Below are positions 42,230-50,465 of a stretch of DNA of 64,000 nucleotides, in pieces. The stretch is from Streptomyces longhuiensis (GTDB lineage Bacteria > Actinomycetota > Actinomycetes > Streptomycetales > Streptomycetaceae). The notes under the pieces are model-generated. The model was not told the origin of the DNA, did no database searches, and saw only the letters and a list, made by a program, of their open reading frames with translations. The stretch covers positions 5,038,001-5,102,000 of the forward strand of contig NZ_CP085173.1 of NCBI RefSeq assembly GCF_020616555.1. Reading direction: 5' to 3'. Position 1 is the stretch's first letter, and each line of letters opens with the position of its first letter. The translations under genes were made by a program, and so were the position numbers.

Positions 42230-43240
42230 TCACTCGGCGAACGCGTCGCGCACCGCCCCGTACTCCTTCGTCCACCACACGGCGAGCGCCGACGCCGCGG
42301 GGAACTGCGGGTCGGCGCGGTGGTCGCCGCGTTCGTAGCGCCAGCGCAGTATCCAGAAGTCGTTGAGCCGCTCCCACCACACGCGGTGGACGGCGGCCGC
42401 GAGTTCGTCCGCCCCGGCGCCTGAAGCACGGCGGTACGCGCGCGCGTAGGCCCGCACCTTCGGCAGGTCGAGGGTGCCGACGGGACGCACGAAGAAGATC
42501 ACGGCGGCGCGTACGGCCTCCTCGGCGCGCGGCTGCACCCCGAGCCGGTCCCAGTCGACGATCGCGGCCGGTACGCCCCCTTGGTAGAGCAGGTTGAACG
42601 GGTGGAAGTCCCCGTGCACCCAGCCGGTCGCCGAGGCCTGCGGCGGCCGGCGCCCCGCGCAGGACTCCAGGAGTTCGCGGCGCTCCGCGAGCCGGTGCCG
42701 CGCCAGCTCGTCGAACGCGTCGTGCGGCCGGTGACGGCGCACCCGCGCCAGCAGCGCGTCGATGAGCTCAAGAGTGTCCACGGGATCGGCGCTGGCCCGC
42801 CCGCGCGCGGGCGCGGCCCCCATGACCTGCTCCAGACACGCGTGTACGAGTCCCAGGAGCGCCCCGAGCGTGCGGCACTGGACCGCCGTGAGCTGGGCGC
42901 CGCTGCGGTGGCGGCCCTCGACCCAGGGGTGCAGGGCGTAGCTGGCGCCGCCGATGACGGTGACGGTGCGGCCGTCGGCGGCGGGCAGGGGCGGGGCGAC
43001 GGGGACGCCGAGTGCGGCCAGGCGTTCGGTGGCGCGGTGCTGGCGGGCGATGGCGGCCGGGTCGGCGGTCTCGGGGTCGAAGTGGTGCTTGAGGAAGTAG
43101 CGGCCGCGCGTGGTGGCGAGCCGGTAGCCGCGGTTGAGCAGGCCCTGGTCCACGGGTTCGCAGGCCAGCGGTGAGCCGGCGTCGTACTGCCGCAGCAGGG
43201 CGCGGAGCGGTGGGGCGGAGTGAGCAGATGAGCGCGGCAC
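42230..43240 (-). CDS. APH-family phosphotransferase
   Basis: 336 residues with the aminoglycoside-phosphotransferase/choline-kinase fold: NRGYRLATTRGRYFLKHH (nucleotide Lys), catalytic loop GWVHGDFHPFNLLY and metal motif IVDWDRLG. Related proteins phosphorylate homoserine, choline, sugars or antibiotics; the substrate cannot be read from the sequence. It is convergent with the kinase upstream and 35 bp after the PPOX gene on the same strand, so the two may share a transcript. Confidence 0.88.
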   Translation of the reverse strand: MPRSSAHSAPPLRALLRQYDAGSPLACEPVDQGLLNRGYRLATTRGRYFLKHHFDPETADPAAIARQHRATERLAALGVPVAPPLPAADGRTVTVIGGASYALHPWVEGRHRSGAQLTAVQCRTLGALLGLVHACLEQVMGAAPARGRASADPVDTLELIDALLARVRRHRPHDAFDELARHRLAERRELLESCAGRRPPQASATGWVHGDFHPFNLLYQGGVPAAIVDWDRLGVQPRAEEAVRAAVIFFVRPVGTLDLPKVRAYARAYRRASGAGADELAAAVHRVWWERLNDFWILRWRYERGDHRADPQFPAASALAVWWTKEYGAVRDAFAE

Positions 43241-43275
43241 GCGCCAGATGTTAGGGCACCCTGGGTAGCCGGTGG

Positions 43276-43728
43276 CTACAGAACGTGGTGAAAGGGTCGC
43301 TTCGGATGACGGGCGCCGCCCGTCAGTTCGTGCACGGTGACGAACTGGGGCTCGATCCGCAGGTAGACGGGGGCGAAGGGCTCTCCGTCGACGAAGCGGG
43401 GCGCGGAGCCGAAGAGGCCGAGTTGGCCGGGGGTCGGTTCGATGGCCTCGCAGGTGCCGACGAACTGGACCGACCAGTGGCCGTCGGCGGGGTCCCGGTC
43501 GTTCAGGTTGTCGGCGCCGTACGCGACGACGCCACCGGCGCAGGCCCGGTGGTAGCCGTAGCCCTGGTGCAGGCGCAGGACGACCCGGCCGTCCGCCACG
43601 ATGTGGCGGGCCGGGGCGAGGAAGGGGAGCGCGCGCATGCTGGTCGCCACCCGGCCGTGGTCCACGCCGGCGATCAGCTCGACGGCGCGCTTTTCCCGGG
43701 CGCGGTCTTCCTGGAATTCGGAGGGCAT
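43276..43728 (-). CDS. Pyridoxamine 5'-phosphate oxidase-like flavoprotein
   Basis: 150-residue split-barrel protein. Recognisable parts are GRVATSMRALPFLAPARHIV and FVGTCEAIEP. Members bind FMN, F420 or haem; Streptomyces and mycobacterial members under DosR control (Rv2004c/Rv3131 neighbourhoods) act in hypoxic redox balance. A DosR-type box lies 59-72 nt upstream and the neighbouring gene is a DosR-like regulator. The cofactor and reaction are not known. Confidence 0.82.
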   Translation of the reverse strand: MPSEFQEDRAREKRAVELIAGVDHGRVATSMRALPFLAPARHIVADGRVVLRLHQGYGYHRACAGGVVAYGADNLNDRDPADGHWSVQFVGTCEAIEPTPGQLGLFGSAPRFVDGEPFAPVYLRIEPQFVTVHELTGGARHPKRPFHHVL

Positions 43729-43786
43729 GTTTCCACGGTGCGTGTCCGGAAGCGCCCCGTAAAAGAGGCCCCGGCCCCCTGTGAAA

Positions 43787-43803
43787 GGGACGTAGGTCCC
43801 GAA
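43787..43803 (-). promoter_or_regulatory. DosR/DevR-type box upstream of the PPOX gene
   Basis: GGGAC-GTAG-GTCCC followed by GAA (43787-43803) matches the conserved arms of the DosR consensus TTSGGGACTWWAGTCCCSAA. It ends just before the regulator's stop codon and lies 59-72 nt upstream of the PPOX start. Confidence 0.72.
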
Positions 43804-43804
43804 T

Positions 43805-44467
43805 TCAGCGGCGCTTCTCGGCCTGCAGTCGCGCCACGTACGCGGCGGCCTGCGAGCGGCGTTCCATGCCCAGTTTCGACAGCAGGCTGGACACGTAATT
43901 CTTGATCGTTTTCTCGGCGAGATGCAGGTGTTCCCCGATGACCCGGTTGGTCAGGCCCTCGCCGATCAGGTCGAGGATCTTGCGCTCCTGGTCGGTCAGG
44001 TTCGCGAGCCGGTCGTCCTCCTTGCCACGGCCGCCGTCGCGGAGCCTTTCGAGGACGCGGGCGGTGGCGACGGGGTCGAGCAGGGACTTCCCGGCGGCGA
44101 CGTCACGGACCGCGTTCAGGAGTTCGTTCCCCCTGATGGCCTTCAGCACGTAGCCGGAGGCGCCCGCCATGATCGCGTCGAAGAGTGCCTCGTCGTCGGC
44201 GAACGAGGTGAGCATCAGGCACTTGACCGACTCGTCCTGGGAACGGATCTCGCGGCACACCTCGACGCCGCTGCCGTCCGGGAGCCGCACATCCAGGACG
44301 GCGACATCGGGGCGCGTGGCGGGGATGCGGACCATGGCGTCGGCGGCCGTGCCGGCTTCTCCGACGACTTCGATGTCCTCCTCGACGGAGAGCATCTCGT
44401 GCACTCCGCGGCGTACGACTTCGTGGTCATCGAGTAGAAATACGCGAATTTTTCCGTCTTCGGACAC
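43805..44467 (-). CDS. NarL/LuxR-type response regulator, DosR/DevR-like
   Basis: 220 residues. The receiver domain has DDHEVVRRGV, phospho-acceptor Asp in VLDVRLPDGSG, Thr/Ser in MLTSFADDEAL and Lys in VLKAIRG. The LuxR HTH reads LTDQERKILDLIGEGLTNRV then HLHLAEKTIKNYVSSLLSKL, as in DosR and the Streptomyces OsdR group. No sensor kinase is adjacent, so it is an orphan here. A matching box sits between it and the PPOX gene. Confidence 0.92.
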   Translation of the reverse strand: MSEDGKIRVFLLDDHEVVRRGVHEMLSVEEDIEVVGEAGTAADAMVRIPATRPDVAVLDVRLPDGSGVEVCREIRSQDESVKCLMLTSFADDEALFDAIMAGASGYVLKAIRGNELLNAVRDVAAGKSLLDPVATARVLERLRDGGRGKEDDRLANLTDQERKILDLIGEGLTNRVIGEHLHLAEKTIKNYVSSLLSKLGMERRSQAAAYVARLQAEKRR

Positions 44468-44610
44468 GCGGTCAGTCTCACATACTGGCTCTTCCCGTGC
44501 CCGAGGTGACCGGGATAACGTGCCCGTGTTCCGGTCGCCTGCCAGGCTTGTGACCGGTGCTCCGAACAGTGCTTTGACCGCGTCTGACCAGCGAGTGTTC
44601 CGCAGTTGCG

Positions 44611-44639
44611 CGATTTACTTGGATATCCAAGCAAAATCG
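44611..44639. promoter_or_regulatory. Extended palindromic operator candidate
   Basis: CTTGGATATCCAAG (44618-44631) is a perfect 14-bp palindrome, flanked by outer arms CGATTT (44611-44616) and AAATCG (44634-44639). It lies in an AT-rich patch between divergent genes, 144 nt from the regulator start and 218 nt from bkdA2. The binding protein is unknown; MarR- or Lrp-type sites can look like this. Confidence 0.6.
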
Positions 44640-44773
44640 CAGGTCAGATGGGGTTTCGCAGATATGTGGGGCACTGGGTAACGTGCATGGTGCAGGGCGC
44701 TCGCCGGGACACCTGTCACGCCTTTACCCGGCCGAGTCGCACCCACCCCGTGCGCAGGACGGATCAGGCGAGC

Positions 44774-44814
44774 CTCCCCCAGGCCCTCAAAAAGCCGGGG
44801 GGAGACCCCCAGGC
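44774..44814 (+). promoter_or_regulatory. Alternative-pairing segment in the bkdA2 leader
   Basis: CTCCCCC-A-GGC (44774-44784) pairs with GCC-G-GGGGGAG (44794-44804). The same CCCCCAGGC recurs at 44806-44814, so GCCGGGGGG could pair left or right. It may be an attenuator, or only a copy of a common Streptomyces intergenic GC repeat. Confidence 0.35.
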
Positions 44815-44856
44815 TTTCCCGGCGAACCCGGGGGCCGGACCGACGGAGGAGCACAC

Positions 44857-46059
44857 GTGACCGTGGACAGCACTGCCGCCGCGCGTACGCCGCGCAAGCG
44901 CACCGCTGCGAAAAAGTCTGCGAAGAAGTCCCCGGGTGCGGGAGCGCCCGACCTCGTTCAGCTGTTGAGCCCCGAGGGCCGGCGCGTGGAGGACCCCGCG
45001 CACGCCGAGTACGCCGCGTTCGTCGAGGACATCACGGCCGACGAGCTGCGCGGCCTGTACCGCGACATGGTCCTCACCCGCCGCTTCGACGCGGAGGCCA
45101 CGTCGCTGCAGCGACAGGGCGAGCTGGGCCTGTGGGCCTCGCTGCTCGGCCAGGAGGCCGCGCAGATCGGCTCGGGCCGCGCCACGCGCGACGACGACTA
45201 CGTCTTCCCCACCTACCGTGAGCACGGCGTCGCCTGGTGCAGGGGCGTCGACCCGACGAACCTGCTCGGCATGTTCCGCGGCGTGAACAACGGCGGCTGG
45301 GACCCGAACAGCAACAACTTCCACCTGTACACGATCGTCATCGGCTCGCAGACGCTGCACGCCACGGGCTACGCCATGGGCGTCGCCAAGGACGGCGCGG
45401 ACAGCGCGGTGATCGCGTACTTCGGTGACGGCGCCTCCAGCCAGGGCGACGTCGCCGAGTCGTTCACGTTCTCCGCGGTCTACAACGCGCCCGTCGTGTT
45501 CTTCTGCCAGAACAACCAGTGGGCGATCTCGGAGCCGACCGAGAAGCAGACCCGGGTGCCGCTCTACCAGCGCGCGCAGGGCTACGGCTTCCCCGGTGTC
45601 CGCGTCGACGGCAACGACGTGCTGGCCTGCCTGGCCGTCACCAAGTGGGCCCTGGAGCGTGCCCGCAGGGGCGAGGGGCCGACGCTGGTCGAGGCGTTCA
45701 CGTACCGCATGGGCGCGCACACCACCTCCGACGACCCGTCGAAGTACCGGGCCGACGAGGAGCGCGAGGCGTGGGAGGCGAAGGACCCGATCCTGCGCCT
45801 GCGCACGTATCTCGAGTCCGAAACTGACACGGACGAGGGATATTTCGCGGAACTCGAGGCCGAGAGCGAAGCGTTGGGTCTTCGAGTACGCGAGGTCGTG
45901 CGGGCCATGCCGGACCCGGACCGGATGGCCATCTTCGAGAACGCGTACGCGGACGGGCACGCGCTCGTCGACGAGGAGCGTGCCCAGTTCGCCGCCTACC
46001 AGGCGTCGTTCACCACGGAATCCGATAGCGACTCCGTCGCGGGCTCGGGAGGCAACTGA
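44857..46059 (+). CDS. bkdA2: 2-oxoacid dehydrogenase E1 alpha subunit, copy 2
   Basis: 400 residues. A basic Lys/Ala-rich N-terminus (TPRKRTAAKKSAKK) precedes the ThDP domain with YFGDGASSQGDVAESFTFSA and FCQNNQWAIS. The start is GTG 44857, preceded by GGAGGA; an earlier ATG at 44683 would add Pro/Gly-rich leader and is rejected. The N-terminal basic region is absent from copy 1. Downstream E1 beta follows after 2 bp. Confidence 0.92.
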   Translation: MTVDSTAAARTPRKRTAAKKSAKKSPGAGAPDLVQLLSPEGRRVEDPAHAEYAAFVEDITADELRGLYRDMVLTRRFDAEATSLQRQGELGLWASLLGQEAAQIGSGRATRDDDYVFPTYREHGVAWCRGVDPTNLLGMFRGVNNGGWDPNSNNFHLYTIVIGSQTLHATGYAMGVAKDGADSAVIAYFGDGASSQGDVAESFTFSAVYNAPVVFFCQNNQWAISEPTEKQTRVPLYQRAQGYGFPGVRVDGNDVLACLAVTKWALERARRGEGPTLVEAFTYRMGAHTTSDDPSKYRADEEREAWEAKDPILRLRTYLESETDTDEGYFAELEAESEALGLRVREVVRAMPDPDRMAIFENAYADGHALVDEERAQFAAYQASFTTESDSDSVAGSGGN

Positions 46060-46061
46060 TC

Positions 46062-47042
46062 ATGGCGGTACAGAAGCTTCCGCTCGCCAAGGCGATCAAC
46101 GAGTCGCTGCGCACGGCGCTCGACACCGACCCCAAGGTCCTCATCATGGGCGAGGACGTCGGCAAGCTCGGCGGCGTCTTCCGCGTCACGGACGGGTTGC
46201 AGAAGGACTTCGGCGAGGACCGGGTCATCGACACCCCGCTCGCCGAGTCCGGCATCGTCGGCACGGCCATCGGCCTCGCGCTGCGCGGGTACCGGCCGGT
46301 CGTGGAGATCCAGTTCGACGGTTTCGTCTTCCCCGCGTACGACCAGATCGTCACGCAGCTCGCGAAGATGCACGCCCGCGCGCTCGGCAAGATCAAGCTG
46401 CCGGTCGTCGTGCGGATCCCGTACGGCGGCGGCATCGGCGCGGTCGAGCACCACTCGGAGTCGCCGGAGGCGCTGTTCGCGCACGTGGCGGGCCTGAAGG
46501 TGGTCTCCCCGTCGAACTCGTCGGACGCGTACTGGATGATGCAGCAGGCCATCCAGAGCGACGACCCGGTGATCTTCTTCGAGCCGAAGCGGCGCTACTG
46601 GGACAAGGGCGAGGTCGACACCGAGGCGATCCCCGGCCCCCTGCACGGCGCGCGCACGGTGCGCGAGGGCACGGATCTGACGCTCGTCGCGTACGGGCCG
46701 ATGGTGAAGGTCTGCCTGGAGGTGGCCGCGGCCGCCCAGGAGGAGGGCAAGTCCCTGGAGGTCGTCGACCTGCGCTCCATGTCGCCGATCGACTTCGACG
46801 CGGTGCAGAAGTCCGTCGAGAAGACCCGCCGGCTCGTCGTGGTGCACGAGGCCCCGGTCTTCCTCGGTACGGGCGCGGAGATCGCCGCGCGGATCACCGA
46901 GCGCTGCTTCTACCACCTGGAGGCGCCCGTGCTGCGGGTCGGCGGCTATCACGTGCCGTACCCGCCGGCGCGCCTCGAGGACGAGTACCTGCCGGGCCTC
47001 GACCGGGTGCTCGATGCCGTCGACCGCTCGCTTGCGTACTGA
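46062..47042 (+). CDS. bkdB2: 2-oxoacid dehydrogenase E1 beta subunit, copy 2
   Basis: 326 residues with MGEDVGKLGGVFRVTDGL, DTPLAESGIVGTAIGLA, VRIPYGGGIGAVEHHSES and LEVVDLRSMSPIDFDAV. It is colinear with copy 1 but clearly diverged; for example ALFAHVAGLKV replaces AYYMATPGLHV near the active site, which may shift substrate range. It is the middle gene of the operon. Confidence 0.94.
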   Translation: MAVQKLPLAKAINESLRTALDTDPKVLIMGEDVGKLGGVFRVTDGLQKDFGEDRVIDTPLAESGIVGTAIGLALRGYRPVVEIQFDGFVFPAYDQIVTQLAKMHARALGKIKLPVVVRIPYGGGIGAVEHHSESPEALFAHVAGLKVVSPSNSSDAYWMMQQAIQSDDPVIFFEPKRRYWDKGEVDTEAIPGPLHGARTVREGTDLTLVAYGPMVKVCLEVAAAAQEEGKSLEVVDLRSMSPIDFDAVQKSVEKTRRLVVVHEAPVFLGTGAEIAARITERCFYHLEAPVLRVGGYHVPYPPARLEDEYLPGLDRVLDAVDRSLAY

Positions 47043-47052
47043 GGAGAGGGCC

Positions 47053-48468
47053 GTGACGACGATGACAGACGCTGCGCTGGCCGAGTTCAAGATGCCCGAC
47101 GTGGGCGAGGGGCTCACCGAGGCCGAGATCCTCAAGTGGTACGTCCAGCCGGGTGACGTGGTCACCGACGGGCAGGTCGTGTGCGAGGTGGAGACGGCGA
47201 AGGCGGCCGTCGAGCTGCCGATCCCGTTCAACGGTGTGGTGCGCGAGCTGCGCTTCCCCGAGGGGACGACGGTGGATGTGGGGCAGGTGATCATCGCGGT
47301 GGACGTCGCGGGCGGATCCGGCTCCACGGCCGCGGCTCCCGCGGCCGTTTCGGTGCCGGAGCCCGCGGCTCCCGAGCCGGAGCCCGAGCCCGCGCCTCAG
47401 GGGCGGCAGCCGGTGCTGGTGGGGTACGGGGTTTCCGAGGGGTCGACGAAGCGCCGCCCGCGCAAGGGCGACGTGGTGGCGGTCCCCGCGGCGGTCACGC
47501 GGCCCGCGCCCGCACTCGCGCCCGAGCCGGAAGCCCCGGTGAAGGGCAACGGGCGCCCGCTCGCCAAGCCCCCCGTGCGCAAGCTGGCCAAGGACCTGGG
47601 TGTCGACCTCGCCTCGCTCACGCCCTCCGGGCCTGACGGCATCATCACCCGCGAGGACGTGCACGCGGCCGTCGCCCCGGCTCCCGAGCCGGTCGTGACG
47701 CAGGTACAGGTACAGGCTCCGTCGCAGGAGCCGGTCGCCGCCGTGCCGGCCGTCGTCCAGGACGGCGTCCGCGAGACCCGTATCCCCGTCAAGGGCGTAC
47801 GCAAGGCGACCGCGGCCGCGATGGTGGGCTCCGCCTTCACCGCGCCGCACGTCACGGAGTTCGTGACGGTCGACGTGACGCGGACGATGAAGCTCGTCGA
47901 GGAGCTCAAGGCCGACAAGGAGATGCAGGGGTTGCGGGTCAACCCGCTGCTGCTCATCGCCAAGGCCCTGCTCGTCGCGATCAAGCGGAACCCCGAGATC
48001 AGCGCCTCCTGGGACGAGGCCGCCCAGGAGATCGTCCGGAAGCACTACGTGAATCTGGGCATCGCCGCCGCCACACCGCGCGGTCTGATCGTGCCGAACA
48101 TCAAGGACGCGCACGCCAAGACCCTGCCCGAACTGGCGACGGCGCTCGGCGAGTTGGTGTCGACGGCCCGCGAGGGCAAGACGTCGCCGGGAGCCATGCA
48201 GGGCGGCACGGTGACGATCACGAACGTCGGAGTCTTCGGCGTCGACACCGGCACCCCGATCCTGAACCCGGGCGAGCCCGCGATCCTCGCCGTGGGCGCG
48301 ATCAAGCTCCAGCCCTGGGTCCACAAGGGCAAGGTGAAGCCCCGTCAGGTCACCACCCTGGCCCTCTCCTTCGACCATCGCCTGGTGGACGGAGAGCTGG
48401 GCTCGAAGGTACTGGCGGACGTGGCAGCGATCCTGGAACAGCCCAAGCGGCTGATCACCTGGGCGTGA
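47053..48468 (+). CDS. bkdC2: Dihydrolipoyl acyltransferase E2, copy 2
   Basis: 471 residues: one lipoyl domain with EVETAKAAVELP, a Pro/Glu/Ala-rich linker, a subunit-binding domain (PPVRKLAKDLGVDLASLTPS) and a catalytic domain with FDHRLVDGELG. It has a conventional DHRLVDG active site where copy 1 has DHRVCDG. The start is GTG 47053 with GAGGAGAGG just before it; ATG 47062 is an alternative with better spacing. No E3 is encoded nearby, so both complexes must share one from elsewhere. Confidence 0.93.
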   Translation: MTTMTDAALAEFKMPDVGEGLTEAEILKWYVQPGDVVTDGQVVCEVETAKAAVELPIPFNGVVRELRFPEGTTVDVGQVIIAVDVAGGSGSTAAAPAAVSVPEPAAPEPEPEPAPQGRQPVLVGYGVSEGSTKRRPRKGDVVAVPAAVTRPAPALAPEPEAPVKGNGRPLAKPPVRKLAKDLGVDLASLTPSGPDGIITREDVHAAVAPAPEPVVTQVQVQAPSQEPVAAVPAVVQDGVRETRIPVKGVRKATAAAMVGSAFTAPHVTEFVTVDVTRTMKLVEELKADKEMQGLRVNPLLLIAKALLVAIKRNPEISASWDEAAQEIVRKHYVNLGIAAATPRGLIVPNIKDAHAKTLPELATALGELVSTAREGKTSPGAMQGGTVTITNVGVFGVDTGTPILNPGEPAILAVGAIKLQPWVHKGKVKPRQVTTLALSFDHRLVDGELGSKVLADVAAILEQPKRLITWA

Positions 48469-48490
48469 GTTGCCTGGGCGTGAGCGAATG

Positions 48491-48524
48491 ACACGGGGCC
48501 GTCCCTGAGGGGGCGGCCCCGTGT
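48491..48524 (+). terminator. Terminator of the bkd2 operon
   Basis: 11-bp stem ACACGGGGCCG / CGGCCCCGTGT with a 12-nt loop, 23 bp after the bkdC2 stop. Confidence 0.75.
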
Positions 48525-48649
48525 GGCGTACGCAGGCCGCGATGGAAACACACGGAGACCTCGTCGTGACGCGGCACCGTCGGCTGCGCCGCGGGTGGCT
48601 GTCGGGTCCTGTCGACGGCGGGGCGCGCTCCGCCGCGGAGTGCGGTGCG

Positions 48650-48686
48650 ACGAAGGGCCCGCCGCGGCATGCGGCGGGCCCTTCGT
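48650..48686 (-). terminator. Terminator of the DD-peptidase gene
   Basis: 16-bp stem ACGAAGGGCCCGCCGC / GCGGCGGGCCCTTCGT with loop GGCAT, 20 bp past the stop on the minus strand. Confidence 0.85.
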
Positions 48687-48705
48687 TCATTCGGTTCTTC
48701 GAGGG

Positions 48706-49599
48706 CTACTTCTTGAAGCCGTAGTCCATGAGCTTCTTCGCGTCCGCCGTGCGGTTCGTGACGGAGGAGGAGGCGAGGACCGTGCCGATGACCGTCTTGC
48801 CGTTGCGGGTGGCGGCGAAGACCAGGCAGTACTTGGCCTCGGGACCCGAGCCGGTCTTCACGCCGATGGTGCCGGAGTAGCTGCCGAGCAGGTTGTTCGT
48901 GTTGGACCACGACATGTAGCGGTAGCCGCCGCTCTTCGTGGTGACCTTCTGCTTCGTCGACTTCGTCTTGACGACCGAGCGGAACGTGGAGTTCTTCATC
49001 GCGGAGGACGCGATCTTCGTCAGGTCGCGCGGCGTCGAGTAGTTCGAGCCGCTGCCGATGCCGTCGAACGAGTCGAAGTGCGTGTTCTTCAGGCCCATGT
49101 CGGTGGCGGCCTTGTTCATCTTGCCGATGAAGGACTTCACGCGGGCGGCGCGCGTGCTGCCGGAGCCGAACTTGTCGGCCAGGGCGTACGCGGCGTCGCA
49201 GCCGGACGGGAGCATGAGCCCGTACAGGAGCTGACGGACGGTGACCTTGTCGCCGACGATCAGACGGGCCGACGACGCGTTCTTCGCGACGATGTAGTCG
49301 CTGTACGCCTTCTGGATCGTGACCTTGGAGTCCAGGTTCAGGTTCGACTGCGCCAGGACGACCTTCGCGGTCATGATCTTGGTGGTGGAGCCGGTGGAAC
49401 GGCGGGTGTCGGCGGCCTTGGTGAACAGGCTCGTACCGGTCCCGTTGTTCATCACGTAGCCGCCCTTGGCGACGATCGTGGGGGTGGGCAGCGTGGCGGC
49501 CTGCGCGGAGGTGGCGAAGACCCCGCTCGCCAGGACCGCGCCGGCGGTCACGGTGGCGGCGGCGGATACGCGGCGAATGCCCTTAATGCGGGTTTTCAA
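48706..49599 (-). CDS. Low-molecular-weight DD-peptidase, K15 type
   Basis: 297-residue secreted serine hydrolase that trims or cross-links peptidoglycan stems. Signal peptide cut probably after SAQA (34). Active-site motifs: S71-TTK74, S132-G-C134 and K248-TG250. The second motif is SGC, not SGN, exactly as reported for the Streptomyces K15 DD-transpeptidase; its length also fits. It is monocistronic with a strong terminator. Transpeptidase against carboxypeptidase activity cannot be decided from sequence, but SGC favours K15-like transpeptidation. Confidence 0.92.
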   Translation of the reverse strand: MKTRIKGIRRVSAAATVTAGAVLASGVFATSAQAATLPTPTIVAKGGYVMNNGTGTSLFTKAADTRRSTGSTTKIMTAKVVLAQSNLNLDSKVTIQKAYSDYIVAKNASSARLIVGDKVTVRQLLYGLMLPSGCDAAYALADKFGSGSTRAARVKSFIGKMNKAATDMGLKNTHFDSFDGIGSGSNYSTPRDLTKIASSAMKNSTFRSVVKTKSTKQKVTTKSGGYRYMSWSNTNNLLGSYSGTIGVKTGSGPEAKYCLVFAATRNGKTVIGTVLASSSVTNRTADAKKLMDYGFKK

Positions 49600-49784
49600 G
49601 TTTAACGCTCCAAATGCCCCTGGAATGCGGCCACATGAGGGTGCCGCTCGCTGAAGAGACTCATGAGTGCGGCGGATGGATGTGCCGGGATGCAGAGTAT
49701 GTGTGGCGAGGGGGCGACGCCCGCCGTTTCGGGGTGTTGCGTCCGCATCCTGGACGGGCGCCGACGATGCGTACGTGTTGTATC

Positions 49785-49790
49785 TATGAT
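49785..49790 (+). promoter_or_regulatory. -10 hexamer of a probable leaderless promoter
   Basis: TATGAT lies 6 nt before the ATG of the GntR gene. With a start site about 7 nt downstream, the transcript would begin at or beside the ATG. No ribosome site is visible. The -35 is weak. Confidence 0.45.
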
Positions 49791-49796
49791 GTGCGC

Positions 49797-50465
49797 ATGC
49801 CTTCAGTGCCCCCGTCCCCCACCGCCGTCAAGCGACCACCGGCGGCCGACCGCGTCTACGACCACGTCAAGCGCAGCGTCCTCGAACGCCGCTACGAGGG
49901 CGGGACGTTGCTCACCGAGGGCGAGCTCGCCGAGGCCGTGGGGGTGTCCCGCACCCCGGTGCGCGAGGCGCTGCTCAAGCTGGAGGTCGAGGGGCTGATC
50001 AAGCTCTACCCGAAGAAGGGCGCCCTGGTCCTGGCCGTCTCCGCGCAGGAGATCGCGGATGTCGTCGAGACCCGCCTCCTCGTCGAGGAGCACTCCGTGC
50101 GCAAGGCGGTCCCCGCGCCCGCGAGCCTGATCGCCCGTCTGGAGGAGCTGCTCTCGCTCCAGCAGGCCCAGGCCGCCGTGGGCGAGTTCGCCGACGCGGC
50201 CAGCACCGACCGCTGCTTCCACGCCGAGATCGTGCGCAGCGGAGGCAACGCGATCCTGTCCCGTCTCTACGACCAGCTGCGCGACCGCCAGCTGAGAATG
50301 GGCGTCGCCGTGATGCACTCGCACCCGGACCGGATCGCCAAGACGCTCACCGAGCACGAGGAGATCCTCGACGCGCTGCGCGCGGGCGACGCCGAGGCGG
50401 CCGTCGCCGTCGTCCGCCGCCACGTCGGCTGGTTCTCGAACCTGGCGCGGGGCGAGGTCCGATGA
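49797..50465 (+). CDS. GntR-family (FCD) transcriptional regulator
   Basis: 222 residues. The winged HTH (about 20-80) reads LTEGELAEAVGVSRTPVREA followed by LLKLEVEGLIKLYPKKGALV; the FCD ligand domain (about 85-210) has metal-type His and Asp residues (TDRCFHAEIV, EHEEILDALRAGD, VRRHVGWF). FCD regulators sense small carboxylic acids such as pyruvate, malonate or gluconate. It overlaps the MFS gene by ATGA, so it likely controls that transporter. The upstream frame (from 49614) has no family resemblance, and the ATG at 49797 is probably leaderless. Confidence 0.9.
   Translation: MPSVPPSPTAVKRPPAADRVYDHVKRSVLERRYEGGTLLTEGELAEAVGVSRTPVREALLKLEVEGLIKLYPKKGALVLAVSAQEIADVVETRLLVEEHSVRKAVPAPASLIARLEELLSLQQAQAAVGEFADAASTDRCFHAEIVRSGGNAILSRLYDQLRDRQLRMGVAVMHSHPDRIAKTLTEHEEILDALRAGDAEAAVAVVRRHVGWFSNLARGEVR

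Larger units (their letters stand above)
44468..44856. other. Gap between the response regulator and bkdA2
   Basis: 389 bp with no gene. It holds an extended palindrome (44611-44639) and, in the bkdA2 leader, a self-pairing segment (44774-44814). AT-rich near 44610-44670, unlike its surroundings. Confidence 0.6.
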
